Source: Pontibacillus marinus BH030004 = DSM 16465 (GTDB taxonomy: Bacteria > Bacillota > Bacilli > Bacillales > BH030062). Taken from it: DNA of 55,570 nt. The translations under genes and the position numbers were made by a program. Numbering within the stretch: the first letter of the stretch is position 1; each line of letters begins with the position of its first letter. The stretch spans positions 33,366 to 88,935 of the forward strand of contig NZ_KE384337.1 in assembly GCF_000425225.1 (NCBI RefSeq), given 5' to 3'. The notes beneath the pieces are model-generated. The model was not told the DNA's origin and made no database searches. It saw nothing but the letters and a program-made list of their open reading frames with translations. Of this stretch, positions 9,006 through 16,881 are shown one piece after another.

Positions 9006-9983
9006 CTATGCTTTTATGGAAAGACCATAAACATCTGCAAATCGTGGTGGTAAAGAGGCAAGCTCTTGTCCGTATGCAGGCTGCAAATCAAACCATTCTA
9101 CGGGAATATCAAACCTCTCTTTGCAATGCTCATATAGTTCTTCCATATTGGGCCAGTCACCAGATAATAAAATGTTGGTTACATTCGCTTCACCTTTTGT
9201 AACTGAAAAACGGTAAAAGCTCATTATGCGTTCTACTTCTCGTAACTGATCCTGTTCATAGCCTTCTAATGTGTTTTTATCATCCATCCAGACTAGACCA
9301 GCATCCCCTTCTTCATCCTCCTGCCAAAACTCACCGTCCAGACTCGTTCTCATATAGCGAATAAATTGCGGACGACATTCATGGAAAACGGTTAAAACAA
9401 TAGAGTCCACATTCCATTGAAGTGACAACAAATGATCCTTCTGTTTTGCTTTATCAAGAGAATAATAGAGTCGATACAACGATAAAGCAGATAAATCTGC
9501 CACCAGTGGCTTTAAACCGGTTTCCTTAAAAACCTCTTCAAACGTCCGAATTCGGTCTTCTGGATATGCAAACATGAGGATTTCCTGTTGCCCTTCTTTT
9601 TCACCTAGCAACTTATAATCAAAAACAGGTCGTTCGAATGGTAAATGGATTTGATCACCAAGCTGCATATATAAATACCCTTTTATTTCTTCTTCCGCTA
9701 GATCTAGTGAAACGAGTTGAGGGCGAATAACAACAGAAGCATCAGGTACGCAAAAATAGAGCTTCTTTCCCTTCCAACGCCTATCACGAATAAGCTCATC
9801 TAATATGAGCTCGAGCGTAGTTGGATCCTTCACTTTCCCTTCTTCAATCACGCCTAAAGGAAGATACTTTTCTCCAAAATTCGTAACCCCTTGCAGGCCA
9901 GTTGAATCACTTTCCATATAACGAATCACATGGTCTTTTAATACGATGTTCACGCGCTTCTTTGATTTATGTAATCCAAACAA
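9006..9983 (-). CDS. pilM: PilM-like actin-fold pilus assembly ATPase
   Basis: Probable PilM, the cytoplasmic actin-like protein that binds the PilN N-terminus. It is 325 residues, soluble, starting with a short strand (VNIVLKDHVIRYMES) as in PilM/ComA-type actin folds. The segment FCVPDASVVIRPQLVSL resembles the PilM region before subdomain 1C. The start appears to be TTG, with AAGGTAGGGA a few bases upstream; no good ATG alternative exists near the N-terminus. It lies 14 bp downstream of the prepilin peptidase gene and precedes pilN. Confidence 0.8.
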   Translation of the reverse strand: MFGLHKSKKRVNIVLKDHVIRYMESDSTGLQGVTNFGEKYLPLGVIEEGKVKDPTTLELILDELIRDRRWKGKKLYFCVPDASVVIRPQLVSLDLAEEEIKGYLYMQLGDQIHLPFERPVFDYKLLGEKEGQQEILMFAYPEDRIRTFEEVFKETGLKPLVADLSALSLYRLYYSLDKAKQKDHLLSLQWNVDSIVLTVFHECRPQFIRYMRTSLDGEFWQEDEEGDAGLVWMDDKNTLEGYEQDQLREVERIMSFYRFSVTKGEANVTNILLSGDWPNMEELYEHCKERFDIPVEWFDLQPAYGQELASLPPRFADVYGLSIKA

Positions 9984-9997
9984 GTAGGATCCCTACC

Positions 9998-10759
9998 TTA
10001 CCATAACGTGTCGACATACCACTTTACTATAGAATCGGCAAAAAAATACGCCGTTAAAGCCCCAAGTATAATATAAGGACCAAATGGAATCGGCTGCTTT
10101 CGATCAATTTTTTTCAACAAAAGCAATCCTCCACTTATGACCGTACCATAGAGTGTTGCAAAAAAGAAAGCAAGATATGTGTCCTGAAGTCCTAAAACAA
10201 TACCAATAACCCCCATTAACTTCATATCTCCGGCCCCCATACCACCTCGACTAAGGATAATGATCAGAGCTAATGTGAATAATCCAGCCAAACCGCCTAT
10301 ATAAGAATCCCACCAAGGGTTTAGAGGGTGAATGATTCTTAAGATAACGAAGATGGGCAGGAAGAAAAGAAGGAGTTTATCAGGTATGAGCATATAGGTG
10401 ATGTCTGTGACAAACACAATCATGAGCATGGAAATAAAAATGAGCGAGATTAATAGTTCAATATGTAATCCGAAAATTAAGTAACTTACAGCAAATAGAA
10501 CCCCTGTCGTTAATTCTACGATCGGATAAATAGGTGATATTTTGGTCCCACACCTTCGACATTTCCCACGTAAAAAAAGGTAAGAAAAAACGGGAATTAA
10601 ATCCCGCCAAGTTAATGTGTATTCGCATGTTGGACATTGTGAACGTGAATGGACGAACGATTGCTTGAGGGGCAATCGCAGTCCGACCACGTTGAAGAAG
10701 GAGCCGAATGTTAGGCCTAAACCTAATATATAAATTAAATAAACAATTTGAATAATCAT
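9998..10759 (-). CDS. pilD: Type IV prepilin peptidase / N-methyltransferase (PilD/ComC)
   Basis: Membrane aspartic protease that cleaves the leader from prepilins and methylates the new N-terminus. The N-terminal methyltransferase-type domain has the zinc tetracysteine Cys42, Cys45, Cys67, Cys70. The catalytic aspartates are Asp119 (VTDIT) and Asp178 in GMGAGDMKL (GxGD protease signature). There are about seven to eight membrane segments in 253 residues. It corresponds to comC, which lies between folC and spoIIB in B. subtilis. The ATG is only 7 nt after the pilin stop and has no clear Shine-Dalgarno sequence, so translation may depend on the upstream gene. Confidence 0.95.
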   Translation of the reverse strand: MIIQIVYLIYILGLGLTFGSFFNVVGLRLPLKQSFVHSRSQCPTCEYTLTWRDLIPVFSYLFLRGKCRRCGTKISPIYPIVELTTGVLFAVSYLIFGLHIELLISLIFISMLMIVFVTDITYMLIPDKLLLFFLPIFVILRIIHPLNPWWDSYIGGLAGLFTLALIIILSRGGMGAGDMKLMGVIGIVLGLQDTYLAFFFATLYGTVISGGLLLLKKIDRKQPIPFGPYIILGALTAYFFADSIVKWYVDTLW

Positions 10760-10765
10760 AGGATT

Positions 10766-11194
10766 TTAAGGGTTAGGATTTAATTCTACATCATTATCAG
10801 GGTCAGCTGACTTTGGATTACCTGAAAAATAATTATAACCACCACTGTTTTTAAGTATTACAGTGTTCGGAAAAATAACTACGGAGGAAGTTTCATTGTA
10901 AGAATCTTCACCACCAGAAGGAGGTGTCACATCATCTATTAAATCTTCATCTATTAATTTCTGGTAAGTAACTTGTGTAGCACTAGTATTCACTTGAACT
11001 TTATATAACCTTGCCGCTTCTAACATCATTTGAGCATTCGATAAATGTGCTTTTCTTTTAGAATCATCAATCACATTCCCAATAGCCGGCACAGCAATCG
11101 CCGCAATAATTCCCAAAATCACAATAACCGCTAACAGTTCAACTAATGTAAACCCCTTCTCGTTCCTCAATATTTTTCTTAGTTTGTTAACCAT
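10766..11194 (-). CDS. Major type IV pilin (class III signal)
   Basis: Type IVa-like prepilin. The basic leader MVNKLRKILRNEKG is followed by FTLVELLAVIVILGIIAA: cleavage is expected after Gly14, with Glu at mature position 5 and a long hydrophobic helix that packs the fibre. ATG at 11194 has GGGGAG seven bases upstream, and 142 residues is a normal pilin size. The C-terminal domain lacks a cysteine pair and ends in an Asp/Asn/Pro-rich tail. It resembles ComGC-type pilins at the N-terminus only. It is placed directly before pilD and behind its own leader and promoter, consistent with being the abundant subunit. Confidence 0.9.
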   Translation of the reverse strand: MVNKLRKILRNEKGFTLVELLAVIVILGIIAAIAVPAIGNVIDDSKRKAHLSNAQMMLEAARLYKVQVNTSATQVTYQKLIDEDLIDDVTPPSGGEDSYNETSSVVIFPNTVILKNSGGYNYFSGNPKSADPDNDVELNPNP

Positions 11195-11234
11195 GTGTGT
11201 CTCCCCTTTTTTGTTTAAAAAAGTTTTATGTTTT

Positions 11235-11329
11235 AAAAAAACCGACCTAACCATAAAAGTACATACTTTGATGATTGGCCGGTTGCACTAATCGCTCCTG
11301 GTCGTCTAAGTGCCCATATACAGACGAAC
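11235..11329 (-). promoter_or_regulatory. Structured 5' leader of the pilin mRNA with terminator-like hairpin
   Basis: On the minus strand a hairpin with a TCGTCT/AGACGA stem (11322-11327 with 11302-11307) comes first. A second hairpin follows, ACCGGCCAA (11275-11283) with TTAGGTCGGT (11241-11250), and then seven T (11235-11241). Part of the second stem (AACCG) could instead pair with CGGTT at the base of the first hairpin, a mutually exclusive arrangement. It ends about 40 nt before the pilin ATG and begins over 100 nt after the pilC stop, so it fits an attenuator better than the end of pilC. It does not match the cyclic-di-GMP-I consensus or another class I recognise. Confidence 0.5.
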
Positions 11330-11377
11330 CGTTCAACGCTTCCTTCGACATAAATCTGAATCTATTTTTCTACTACC

Positions 11378-11414
11378 ATTATATTAGATACCCTACGAAT
11401 TTACCACACTAAAC
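11378..11414 (-). promoter_or_regulatory. Candidate promoter of the pilin-pilDMNO unit
   Basis: Minus strand shows GTTTAG (11409-11414), 15 bp, GGGTAT (11388-11393), close to the sigma-B consensus GTTTAA-N12..15-GGGTAT. A perfect TATAAT lies just downstream (11378-11383), but without a good -35 for sigma-A. Either would start transcription about 175 nt before the pilin ATG and include the leader hairpins. Confidence 0.45.
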
Positions 11415-11433
11415 ATGACATTTTTATGAATTG

Positions 11434-12642
11434 TTACTGGATTTGCTCAAAAATAGAAAACATAGGAATAGCTATAGACGCAACGATCCCCCCAACCACT
11501 AAGGCTAAAAACCCTATCATTAGCGGCTCGATTAAGGTTTTGATTCGATCGGTTGCATGGTCTAATTCGGTTTCGTAAAAATCTGCCACTTTACCAAGCA
11601 TTTGGTCTAATGCTCCCGATTGTTCACCTACAGAGATCATCTGGGTTACAAGCGGAGGAAATATCCAGTGTTTTTCCATCGGCCCAGCCATAGATTCCCC
11701 TTTTTCAAGTGAATGTCTAGCATGTCGAAGCACACCTTCAATGATCTTGTTATCTACCACTCGCTCTGTAATTTGCACAGCTTGCAGTACAGGTACTGAG
11801 CTATTGAATAACGAGCTTAACGTCCGTGTCATTCTAGATAGGGCAGCCTTTTGCATGAGTGATCCGAATAATGGAATCTTCAGTTTTATTAAATCTGTAT
11901 AGTATGCAAAAGAGTCACTCTGTTTGCGCGCATACACCATACCTGAATAAATAAGAATGGGTAGCAAAATGAACAACCACCAAAATACTGAAAAAAAGTC
12001 TCCCAAGCTTAAAACAAACCGAGTTATCGGAGGTACTTCTCCTCCAAAAGACACAAACATATTTGCAAAGCGTGGAACAACAAAGCTTAAAAGGAAGATT
12101 ACAATTCCAATAGCAATAATCCCAACAACGATCGGATAGGTTAACGCTGAAATTACCTTTTGACGCGTATTGTATTGTTTCTCATAATAATTTGCCATAC
12201 GATTTAAGATTTCATCCAGATTACCACCCGCTTCACCTGCTCGAATCATATTAACGAACAGATTAGGGAAAACTTTACGATGTTTTTCTGCGGCATCTGA
12301 GAAGGAGTGTCCACCTTCTAAATCCTCTGCAATCGATTGGAGCGCCTTTTGTAATGGCTTACTCCTCGTTTGTTCCCCTAAAATATAGGTAGCTTGTACG
12401 AGTGGAATTCCTGCCTCGATTAACGTGGCGAACTGCCTTAAGTAAATCACAAAATCTTTAATCTTAATTTTTTGTCCCAGGTTTATCTCTTTATATAAAA
12501 CACTATTAAGCTCTTGGATGGATATGACGGATACGCCATCCGTACGAAGTTTCACAACCGCTTCTCGTTTGGAATCTGCCTTTAAACGACCCTGCTTTAA
12601 CTTCCCTTTAACATCACGGCCTTTGTACTTAAAGTACGCCAT
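11434..12642 (-). CDS. pilC: Type IV pilus inner-membrane platform protein PilC (GspF family)
   Basis: Polytopic platform protein on which the assembly and retraction ATPases act. Its 402 residues hold two GspF/T2SSF repeats (about 66-190 and 270-392), each with the FATL(I/L)xAGIPLVQA-like or MTRTLSSLFNSSVPVLQA start. Three strongly hydrophobic segments lie near 168-190, 215-235 and 370-395. GEAGG and GEQSG motifs are present. The ATG immediately follows the pilT stop and has GAGGGAG upstream. It ends the pilB-pilT-pilC run before the pilin leader. Confidence 0.95.
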   Translation of the reverse strand: MAYFKYKGRDVKGKLKQGRLKADSKREAVVKLRTDGVSVISIQELNSVLYKEINLGQKIKIKDFVIYLRQFATLIEAGIPLVQATYILGEQTRSKPLQKALQSIAEDLEGGHSFSDAAEKHRKVFPNLFVNMIRAGEAGGNLDEILNRMANYYEKQYNTRQKVISALTYPIVVGIIAIGIVIFLLSFVVPRFANMFVSFGGEVPPITRFVLSLGDFFSVFWWLFILLPILIYSGMVYARKQSDSFAYYTDLIKLKIPLFGSLMQKAALSRMTRTLSSLFNSSVPVLQAVQITERVVDNKIIEGVLRHARHSLEKGESMAGPMEKHWIFPPLVTQMISVGEQSGALDQMLGKVADFYETELDHATDRIKTLIEPLMIGFLALVVGGIVASIAIPMFSIFEQIQ

Positions 12643-13683
12643 TTACGTCTCCCTCTCTGTTAAAAAAGGAGTAGCTACTTCAGAGGAAATAACCCCTTCC
12701 TCTAGAAGTGACTTGATCGACATCTCGAGTGTGTGCATGCCTTGTGCCTTAGACGTCTGCATTACATTAGGAATTTGGTGAATCTTTTCATTACGGATTA
12801 GATTCTTCACTGCTGAAGTGTTCATCAAGATCTCTGTTACTGCTCGTCGTCCTTTTCGATCCTTCGTCTGGAACAAACGTTGAGAAACAATCGCCTGCAA
12901 GACATTAGCAAGCTGAATCCGAATTTGGTCTTGCTGGCTTGGAGGGAACACATCAATGATTCGGTCAATCGTTGAGGCTGCGTTTGTTGTATGTAATGTC
13001 CCCAGGACCAAGTGACCGGTTTCTGCAGCTGTAATAGCCGTAGATATCGTTTCTAAGTCTCGCATCTCCCCAACAAGAATGACATCAGGATCCTGACGTA
13101 AGCAGGCACGTAGGCCATTACCGAAATTTTGTGTATCGAACCCAACTTCGCGTTGGTCAATGATGCAATATCGGTGAGAGTGTAAGTACTCAATCGGGTC
13201 TTCAAGGGTTATAATATGTCTTCTCATGGATTGATTCATATAATCAATCATAGATGCTAGCGATGTCGATTTCCCACTTCCTGTAGGACCTGTAACGAGT
13301 ACTAACCCTTGAGGCTTACCAGCAATTTCTTTAAGAGTACTTGGCATTTTTAACGTCTCCAACGACGGGATTTCTGTTGGAACCACTCGCACCGCCATCG
13401 AGATGCAGTTCCGTTGATGATAAGCATTTATACGAAAGCGTGAAAGCCCAGGGATTCCATAAGAAAAATCGATTTCCCCTTTGTCTTCGAATTGATTCCA
13501 TAAAGACTCTGATAAAATCGCTTTTGCCATCCCTTTTGTTTCATCTGGTTTCAAGGTATCTTTCCCGTACTGTTTCAAGTCACCGTGCAAACGAAAAATA
13601 GGTGGTACTCCTACTGTTAAATGGATATCAGATGCTTCTAATTCAAAAGCTGCTTTTAATAATGTATCGAACCGTTCTTTCAT
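12643..13683 (-). CDS. pilT: Type IV pilus retraction ATPase PilT
   Basis: Hexameric retraction motor. Visible are an N-terminal PAS-like region with ASDIHLTVG, the Walker A motif GPTGSGKST (residues 132-140), the Asp box ITLEDPIEY, Walker B ILVGEMRD and the His box GHLVLGTLHT. The PilT-specific C-terminal motif AIRNLIRE appears here as AVKNLIRN. Its 346 residues match PilT rather than PilB, as it has no MshEN domain or zinc knuckle. The presence of PilT argues for a retractile pilus. ATG has AAGGGGGG eight bases upstream, and pilC follows without a gap. Confidence 0.95.
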   Translation of the reverse strand: MKERFDTLLKAAFELEASDIHLTVGVPPIFRLHGDLKQYGKDTLKPDETKGMAKAILSESLWNQFEDKGEIDFSYGIPGLSRFRINAYHQRNCISMAVRVVPTEIPSLETLKMPSTLKEIAGKPQGLVLVTGPTGSGKSTSLASMIDYMNQSMRRHIITLEDPIEYLHSHRYCIIDQREVGFDTQNFGNGLRACLRQDPDVILVGEMRDLETISTAITAAETGHLVLGTLHTTNAASTIDRIIDVFPPSQQDQIRIQLANVLQAIVSQRLFQTKDRKGRRAVTEILMNTSAVKNLIRNEKIHQIPNVMQTSKAQGMHTLEMSIKSLLEEGVISSEVATPFLTERET

Positions 13684-13697
13684 GACTCGATCCCCCC

Positions 13698-15323
13698 TTA
13701 TTCATCCATTGCCACACGTAGTACTTCTTCTGTTGTGGTTAATCCTTGCTTTACTTTTAGCAGTCCATCATCTACTAGAAAAATCATGCCACTCTTCCAA
13801 GCATATTGGCGAATTTGAGCGATAGACTGATTGTTCATCATCATTTGTCGAATTTCATCATCTACAACCAACACTTCCTGGATCGCCATGCGGCCACGAT
13901 ACCCAGTTTGTTGACAGCTACTACATCCCTTACCTTTATATATTTCATCTGCTTTGATCCCTCTTTTTTGGAAAAGGTTTGCTTCCATTTCTGTAGGAGT
14001 ATAGGGTTCACGACAGTCCCGACATATTCTACGTACGAGCCTTTGAGCTACAATACCGGACAGGGAAGACACAACTAAATATGGCTCAATATCCATGTCT
14101 ATTAAACGTGGAATGGTCGCAATTGCACTATTGGTATGTAACGTACTGAAAACGAGGTGACCTGTTAAAGATGCACGAATAGCAATTTCCGCTGTTTCCG
14201 AGTCACGTACCTCACCAACCATAATAATATTCGGGTCTTGTCTTAAAATGGAACGCAAGCCATTCGAGAAGGTAAGTCCCACTTGGCTATTCACTTGCAC
14301 CTGATTGATCCCCTCAATCTGATATTCCACGGGATCCTCAACGGTAATAATGTTAACGTCATCGGTATTCAAGTGATTTAAAGAAGCATAAAGCGTACTT
14401 GATTTCCCTGATCCTGTAGGCCCTGTAAGTAAGATTAGGCCTGAAGGTTGTTCAATTAACTTCAGAAAACGTCGGTAGTTGACCTTGTTGAACCCTAATT
14501 CAGATAGCTTGTTTAACACGCTTCCAAGGTCTAAAATTCGAATAACCACTTTCTCTCCATAAACCGTAGGGAGCGTCGAGATACGTAAATCAACAGGTGT
14601 CATTTCTACGTGGGTTTTGATACGCCCATCCTGAGGTAAGCGGTTTTCCGTAATGTTTAAATTTGCCATGATTTTCACACGGGCCGTTAAAGAGTTTTGC
14701 ATCGATTTTGGTAATGTTCGCTCTGTCTTTAAAACACCATCGACACGGTAACGAATTAAAACCTTTGTTTCCTGAGGATCAATATGTATATCACTTGCCT
14801 TCATTTGAACCCCAGCTTGTAAAATCTGGTTCATTAAACGAATGGCTGGAGCATCATCAGGATCGTCCGTTTCCTCTACGTTAATCTCAGTTTCTTTTAA
14901 GTTATAATACTTATTGATGGCTTGATAGATTTCATCTTTGGTTGAAATAACCGGTGAAATTTGAAAGCCCGTTGATATTTGCAGGTCATCAATGGCGTAG
15001 TAATCCATCGGGTCATTCATTGCAACAACCAATTCATCCTCTTCCTTTTTTAAAGGAATAAGGATATTTCGACGCGCGAAATCCTTAGACACCATGGTCA
15101 TCAGGTTCGTATCAATTGGATAGCGATATAAAGAAATATGGGGAATGCCTAGTTGGAACTCCAATACTTCAATAAGTTGTTGTTCTGTTATGAAGCCTTT
15201 TTCTAGTAAGGCATCCCCTAGTTTTTGCCCACTTTTTTTCGATTGAATCGTCTCTTCAATTTGCTCTTCTGTAAGCAACCCTGCTTCTTTTAATAAATCA
15301 CCTAAACGCTTCCGCTTTGCCAT
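13698..15323 (-). CDS. pilB: Type IV pilus extension ATPase PilB with MshEN domain
   Basis: Assembly motor that powers pilin addition. The N-terminal MshEN region has two repeated helices: RLGDLLKEAGLLTEEQI (about 6-22) and KLGDALLEKGFITEQQL (about 34-50). They match the RLGxxL...LGxxL pattern that binds cyclic di-GMP in characterised MshE/PilB proteins. Walker A GPTGSGKSS is at 301-309, followed by VEDPVEY, Walker B IIMVGEVRD and GHLVFSTLHT. The zinc tetracysteine (CRDC...CSSC) lies near residues 435-470. Length of 541 fits PilB. It is first of pilB-pilT-pilC. Confidence 0.95.
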   Translation of the reverse strand: MAKRKRLGDLLKEAGLLTEEQIEETIQSKKSGQKLGDALLEKGFITEQQLIEVLEFQLGIPHISLYRYPIDTNLMTMVSKDFARRNILIPLKKEEDELVVAMNDPMDYYAIDDLQISTGFQISPVISTKDEIYQAINKYYNLKETEINVEETDDPDDAPAIRLMNQILQAGVQMKASDIHIDPQETKVLIRYRVDGVLKTERTLPKSMQNSLTARVKIMANLNITENRLPQDGRIKTHVEMTPVDLRISTLPTVYGEKVVIRILDLGSVLNKLSELGFNKVNYRRFLKLIEQPSGLILLTGPTGSGKSSTLYASLNHLNTDDVNIITVEDPVEYQIEGINQVQVNSQVGLTFSNGLRSILRQDPNIIMVGEVRDSETAEIAIRASLTGHLVFSTLHTNSAIATIPRLIDMDIEPYLVVSSLSGIVAQRLVRRICRDCREPYTPTEMEANLFQKRGIKADEIYKGKGCSSCQQTGYRGRMAIQEVLVVDDEIRQMMMNNQSIAQIRQYAWKSGMIFLVDDGLLKVKQGLTTTEEVLRVAMDE

Positions 15324-15358
15324 TAGGCTTCCCCCTTGATTCCGCAGCAGTGATTTTT

Positions 15359-16774
15359 TTATTTCTCTGTACTCTTTGTATTCCCTTGAGGTTCCTCCCA
15401 GATGTCATCTGGAGCCTGATTGGAATCATTCCCATTTGAGGTCCCTTCATTTCCATTGCTGTCTGATTCATTCTCTCCACTATTTTCACTTGAATCTCCA
15501 TCAGGTGATGAAGAATTGCCCGAGTTATTCGATTGATTATTCTCGTTTTCATTAAACGTTGGAGCTTGATTGTCGTCCGAGCCTCCAGGCGAAAACCCGC
15601 CTGAATTGTTTGTTGAACCTGATTCCGTTTCTGGTGGTTGGTCATTGGTACCATATCTCACTTCGATGCGGTTTACAGGTGGATAGTAATCATCAGAGAT
15701 GAAATCTTTTTGAATGACTTTTCCTTTATCCTCTACGAAACGATACACTTCCACTGAAGTACCTTCTTGCCCTTCAACTTTTACATTTGATTCGCCACTT
15801 GGAACACGTTCAGAAAATTGAACAATAGTCCTCGGTTGAATCTTACGACTATTTTCTAACGTTATCTCATAACTGTTTGGAAGAGGGTAGCCTAAAACTT
15901 TTACAATCAGCTCACCATTCTCTACAGCTGCATTAAGCTGATAAGGTTGTTCATTAGGATTCGTAAAAACAAGATCGTGATTGTTCTTGGGTTTTACGCT
16001 CGCTTCTTTCCCTAATTCTGCATAAGAAGGCAGTTTAGTAGAAATGTGGCGCTGTTTTATAATAAAGTTTGTTTCCAGAATAGCTCCATAGACCGCTGTA
16101 GCTACTGCATTTAAAGAAGGTTGGTCCATTTCTTCTTCCACAAATGAGAGAAGAGAAAAGGGTGTTTGGTTTTGAACTACTGCTCCATTTAAAGCGTTAA
16201 CTAAGTCTGTAACATCCATCTCTTCATTCAGGGTGATGCTATACTCACTTACCACTTCATAAAGCTGCGTAGTTCCGTCTTCAACATACTGATAAATAGA
16301 AAAATGTAATGGCTCTTTATGTAGTGCCTCAGCTCTAGCTGTAATTTTTGTGGATAGTTTGTTTATTAAAATATGATTATATAAGTCCGTACCTACTTTG
16401 TTTTGAAGAACTCCAAAATAGGATTCGTTCATCTCCACAACAAAATAATTTCTTTCTCCATCCTCGACTTGGTTCAGAGTCTCTGGAATATCGAATTGAA
16501 TAAAATCTTGTTGAAATACAATATTTTGTTCTTTCATCTCAAGTGTAACGTTATGGGTATCTTTCCAATCAGAAGTCTGAGACGCAAGCTTCTGTCGGGC
16601 TTCGGATCTTGTTAATCCACCGATATGTACGGGGCCCACCATTGTCTCAGCTTCATATGTTTGTGGCTCCCCGAAAACCTGATTATATGCTAAAGGGCCC
16701 ACTTGAGAAAAAGTGAAAAGAAAACTAGAACATAATAAAAGAAATAGAAAAATACCTAAATTACTTTTTCCCAT
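15359..16774 (-). CDS. Secreted/membrane-anchored VanW-like protein with G5 domain
   Basis: Cell-surface protein of unproven function. An N-terminal hydrophobic signal or anchor (about 7-28) is followed by a segment like the peptidoglycan-binding domain that precedes VanW (GLTRSEARQKL). A VanW-like region comes next (about 200-300; DLVFTNPNEQPYQL) and then a G5 domain (about 305-375; RKIQPRTIVQFSERVPSG). The C-terminal ~90 residues are low-complexity, rich in N/S/G/E. ATG has AGGGGG six bases upstream. It precedes pilB by 35 bp, so it is probably cotranscribed and may act on wall passage or anchoring of the pilus. The VanW match is partial. Confidence 0.7.
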   Translation of the reverse strand: MGKSNLGIFLFLLLCSSFLFTFSQVGPLAYNQVFGEPQTYEAETMVGPVHIGGLTRSEARQKLASQTSDWKDTHNVTLEMKEQNIVFQQDFIQFDIPETLNQVEDGERNYFVVEMNESYFGVLQNKVGTDLYNHILINKLSTKITARAEALHKEPLHFSIYQYVEDGTTQLYEVVSEYSITLNEEMDVTDLVNALNGAVVQNQTPFSLLSFVEEEMDQPSLNAVATAVYGAILETNFIIKQRHISTKLPSYAELGKEASVKPKNNHDLVFTNPNEQPYQLNAAVENGELIVKVLGYPLPNSYEITLENSRKIQPRTIVQFSERVPSGESNVKVEGQEGTSVEVYRFVEDKGKVIQKDFISDDYYPPVNRIEVRYGTNDQPPETESGSTNNSGGFSPGGSDDNQAPTFNENENNQSNNSGNSSSPDGDSSENSGENESDSNGNEGTSNGNDSNQAPDDIWEEPQGNTKSTEK

Positions 16775-16785
16775 TGTAAGCCCCC

Positions 16786-16881
16786 TTAGCGCATTCGTTT
16801 AAACACGATTTGCTTAATCATATGCTTGCCTTTTTTCATAATAAATCCTTTCACATAACGTTTAAGAATCTTTTTGACCAT
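16786..16881 (-). CDS. 31-residue highly basic micro-ORF in the pilus operon
   Basis: Short frame MVKKILKRYVKGFIMKKGKH followed by eleven more residues ending FKRMR. About 14 of 31 residues are Lys, Arg or His, with hydrophobic residues spaced as in an amphipathic helix. It starts inside the end of the upstream gene (20-bp overlap) behind AAAGGG nine bases upstream. Its stop lies 11 bp before the VanW-like start. Function is unknown. It could be a real small protein or only a coupling device that carries ribosomes to the next gene. Confidence 0.45.
   Translation of the reverse strand: MVKKILKRYVKGFIMKKGKHMIKQIVFKRMR

Noticed and set aside
11235-11330. Cyclic-di-GMP-I riboswitch before the pilin gene
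   Set aside because: The conserved joining sequences and tetraloop hairpin of that class are not present by eye, so only an unclassified leader is claimed.
15298-15654. Minus-strand frame of 118 codons overlapping pilB and the VanW/G5 gene
   Set aside because: It lies in another frame of the low-complexity tail of the VanW/G5 gene, has biased composition and no ribosome binding site.
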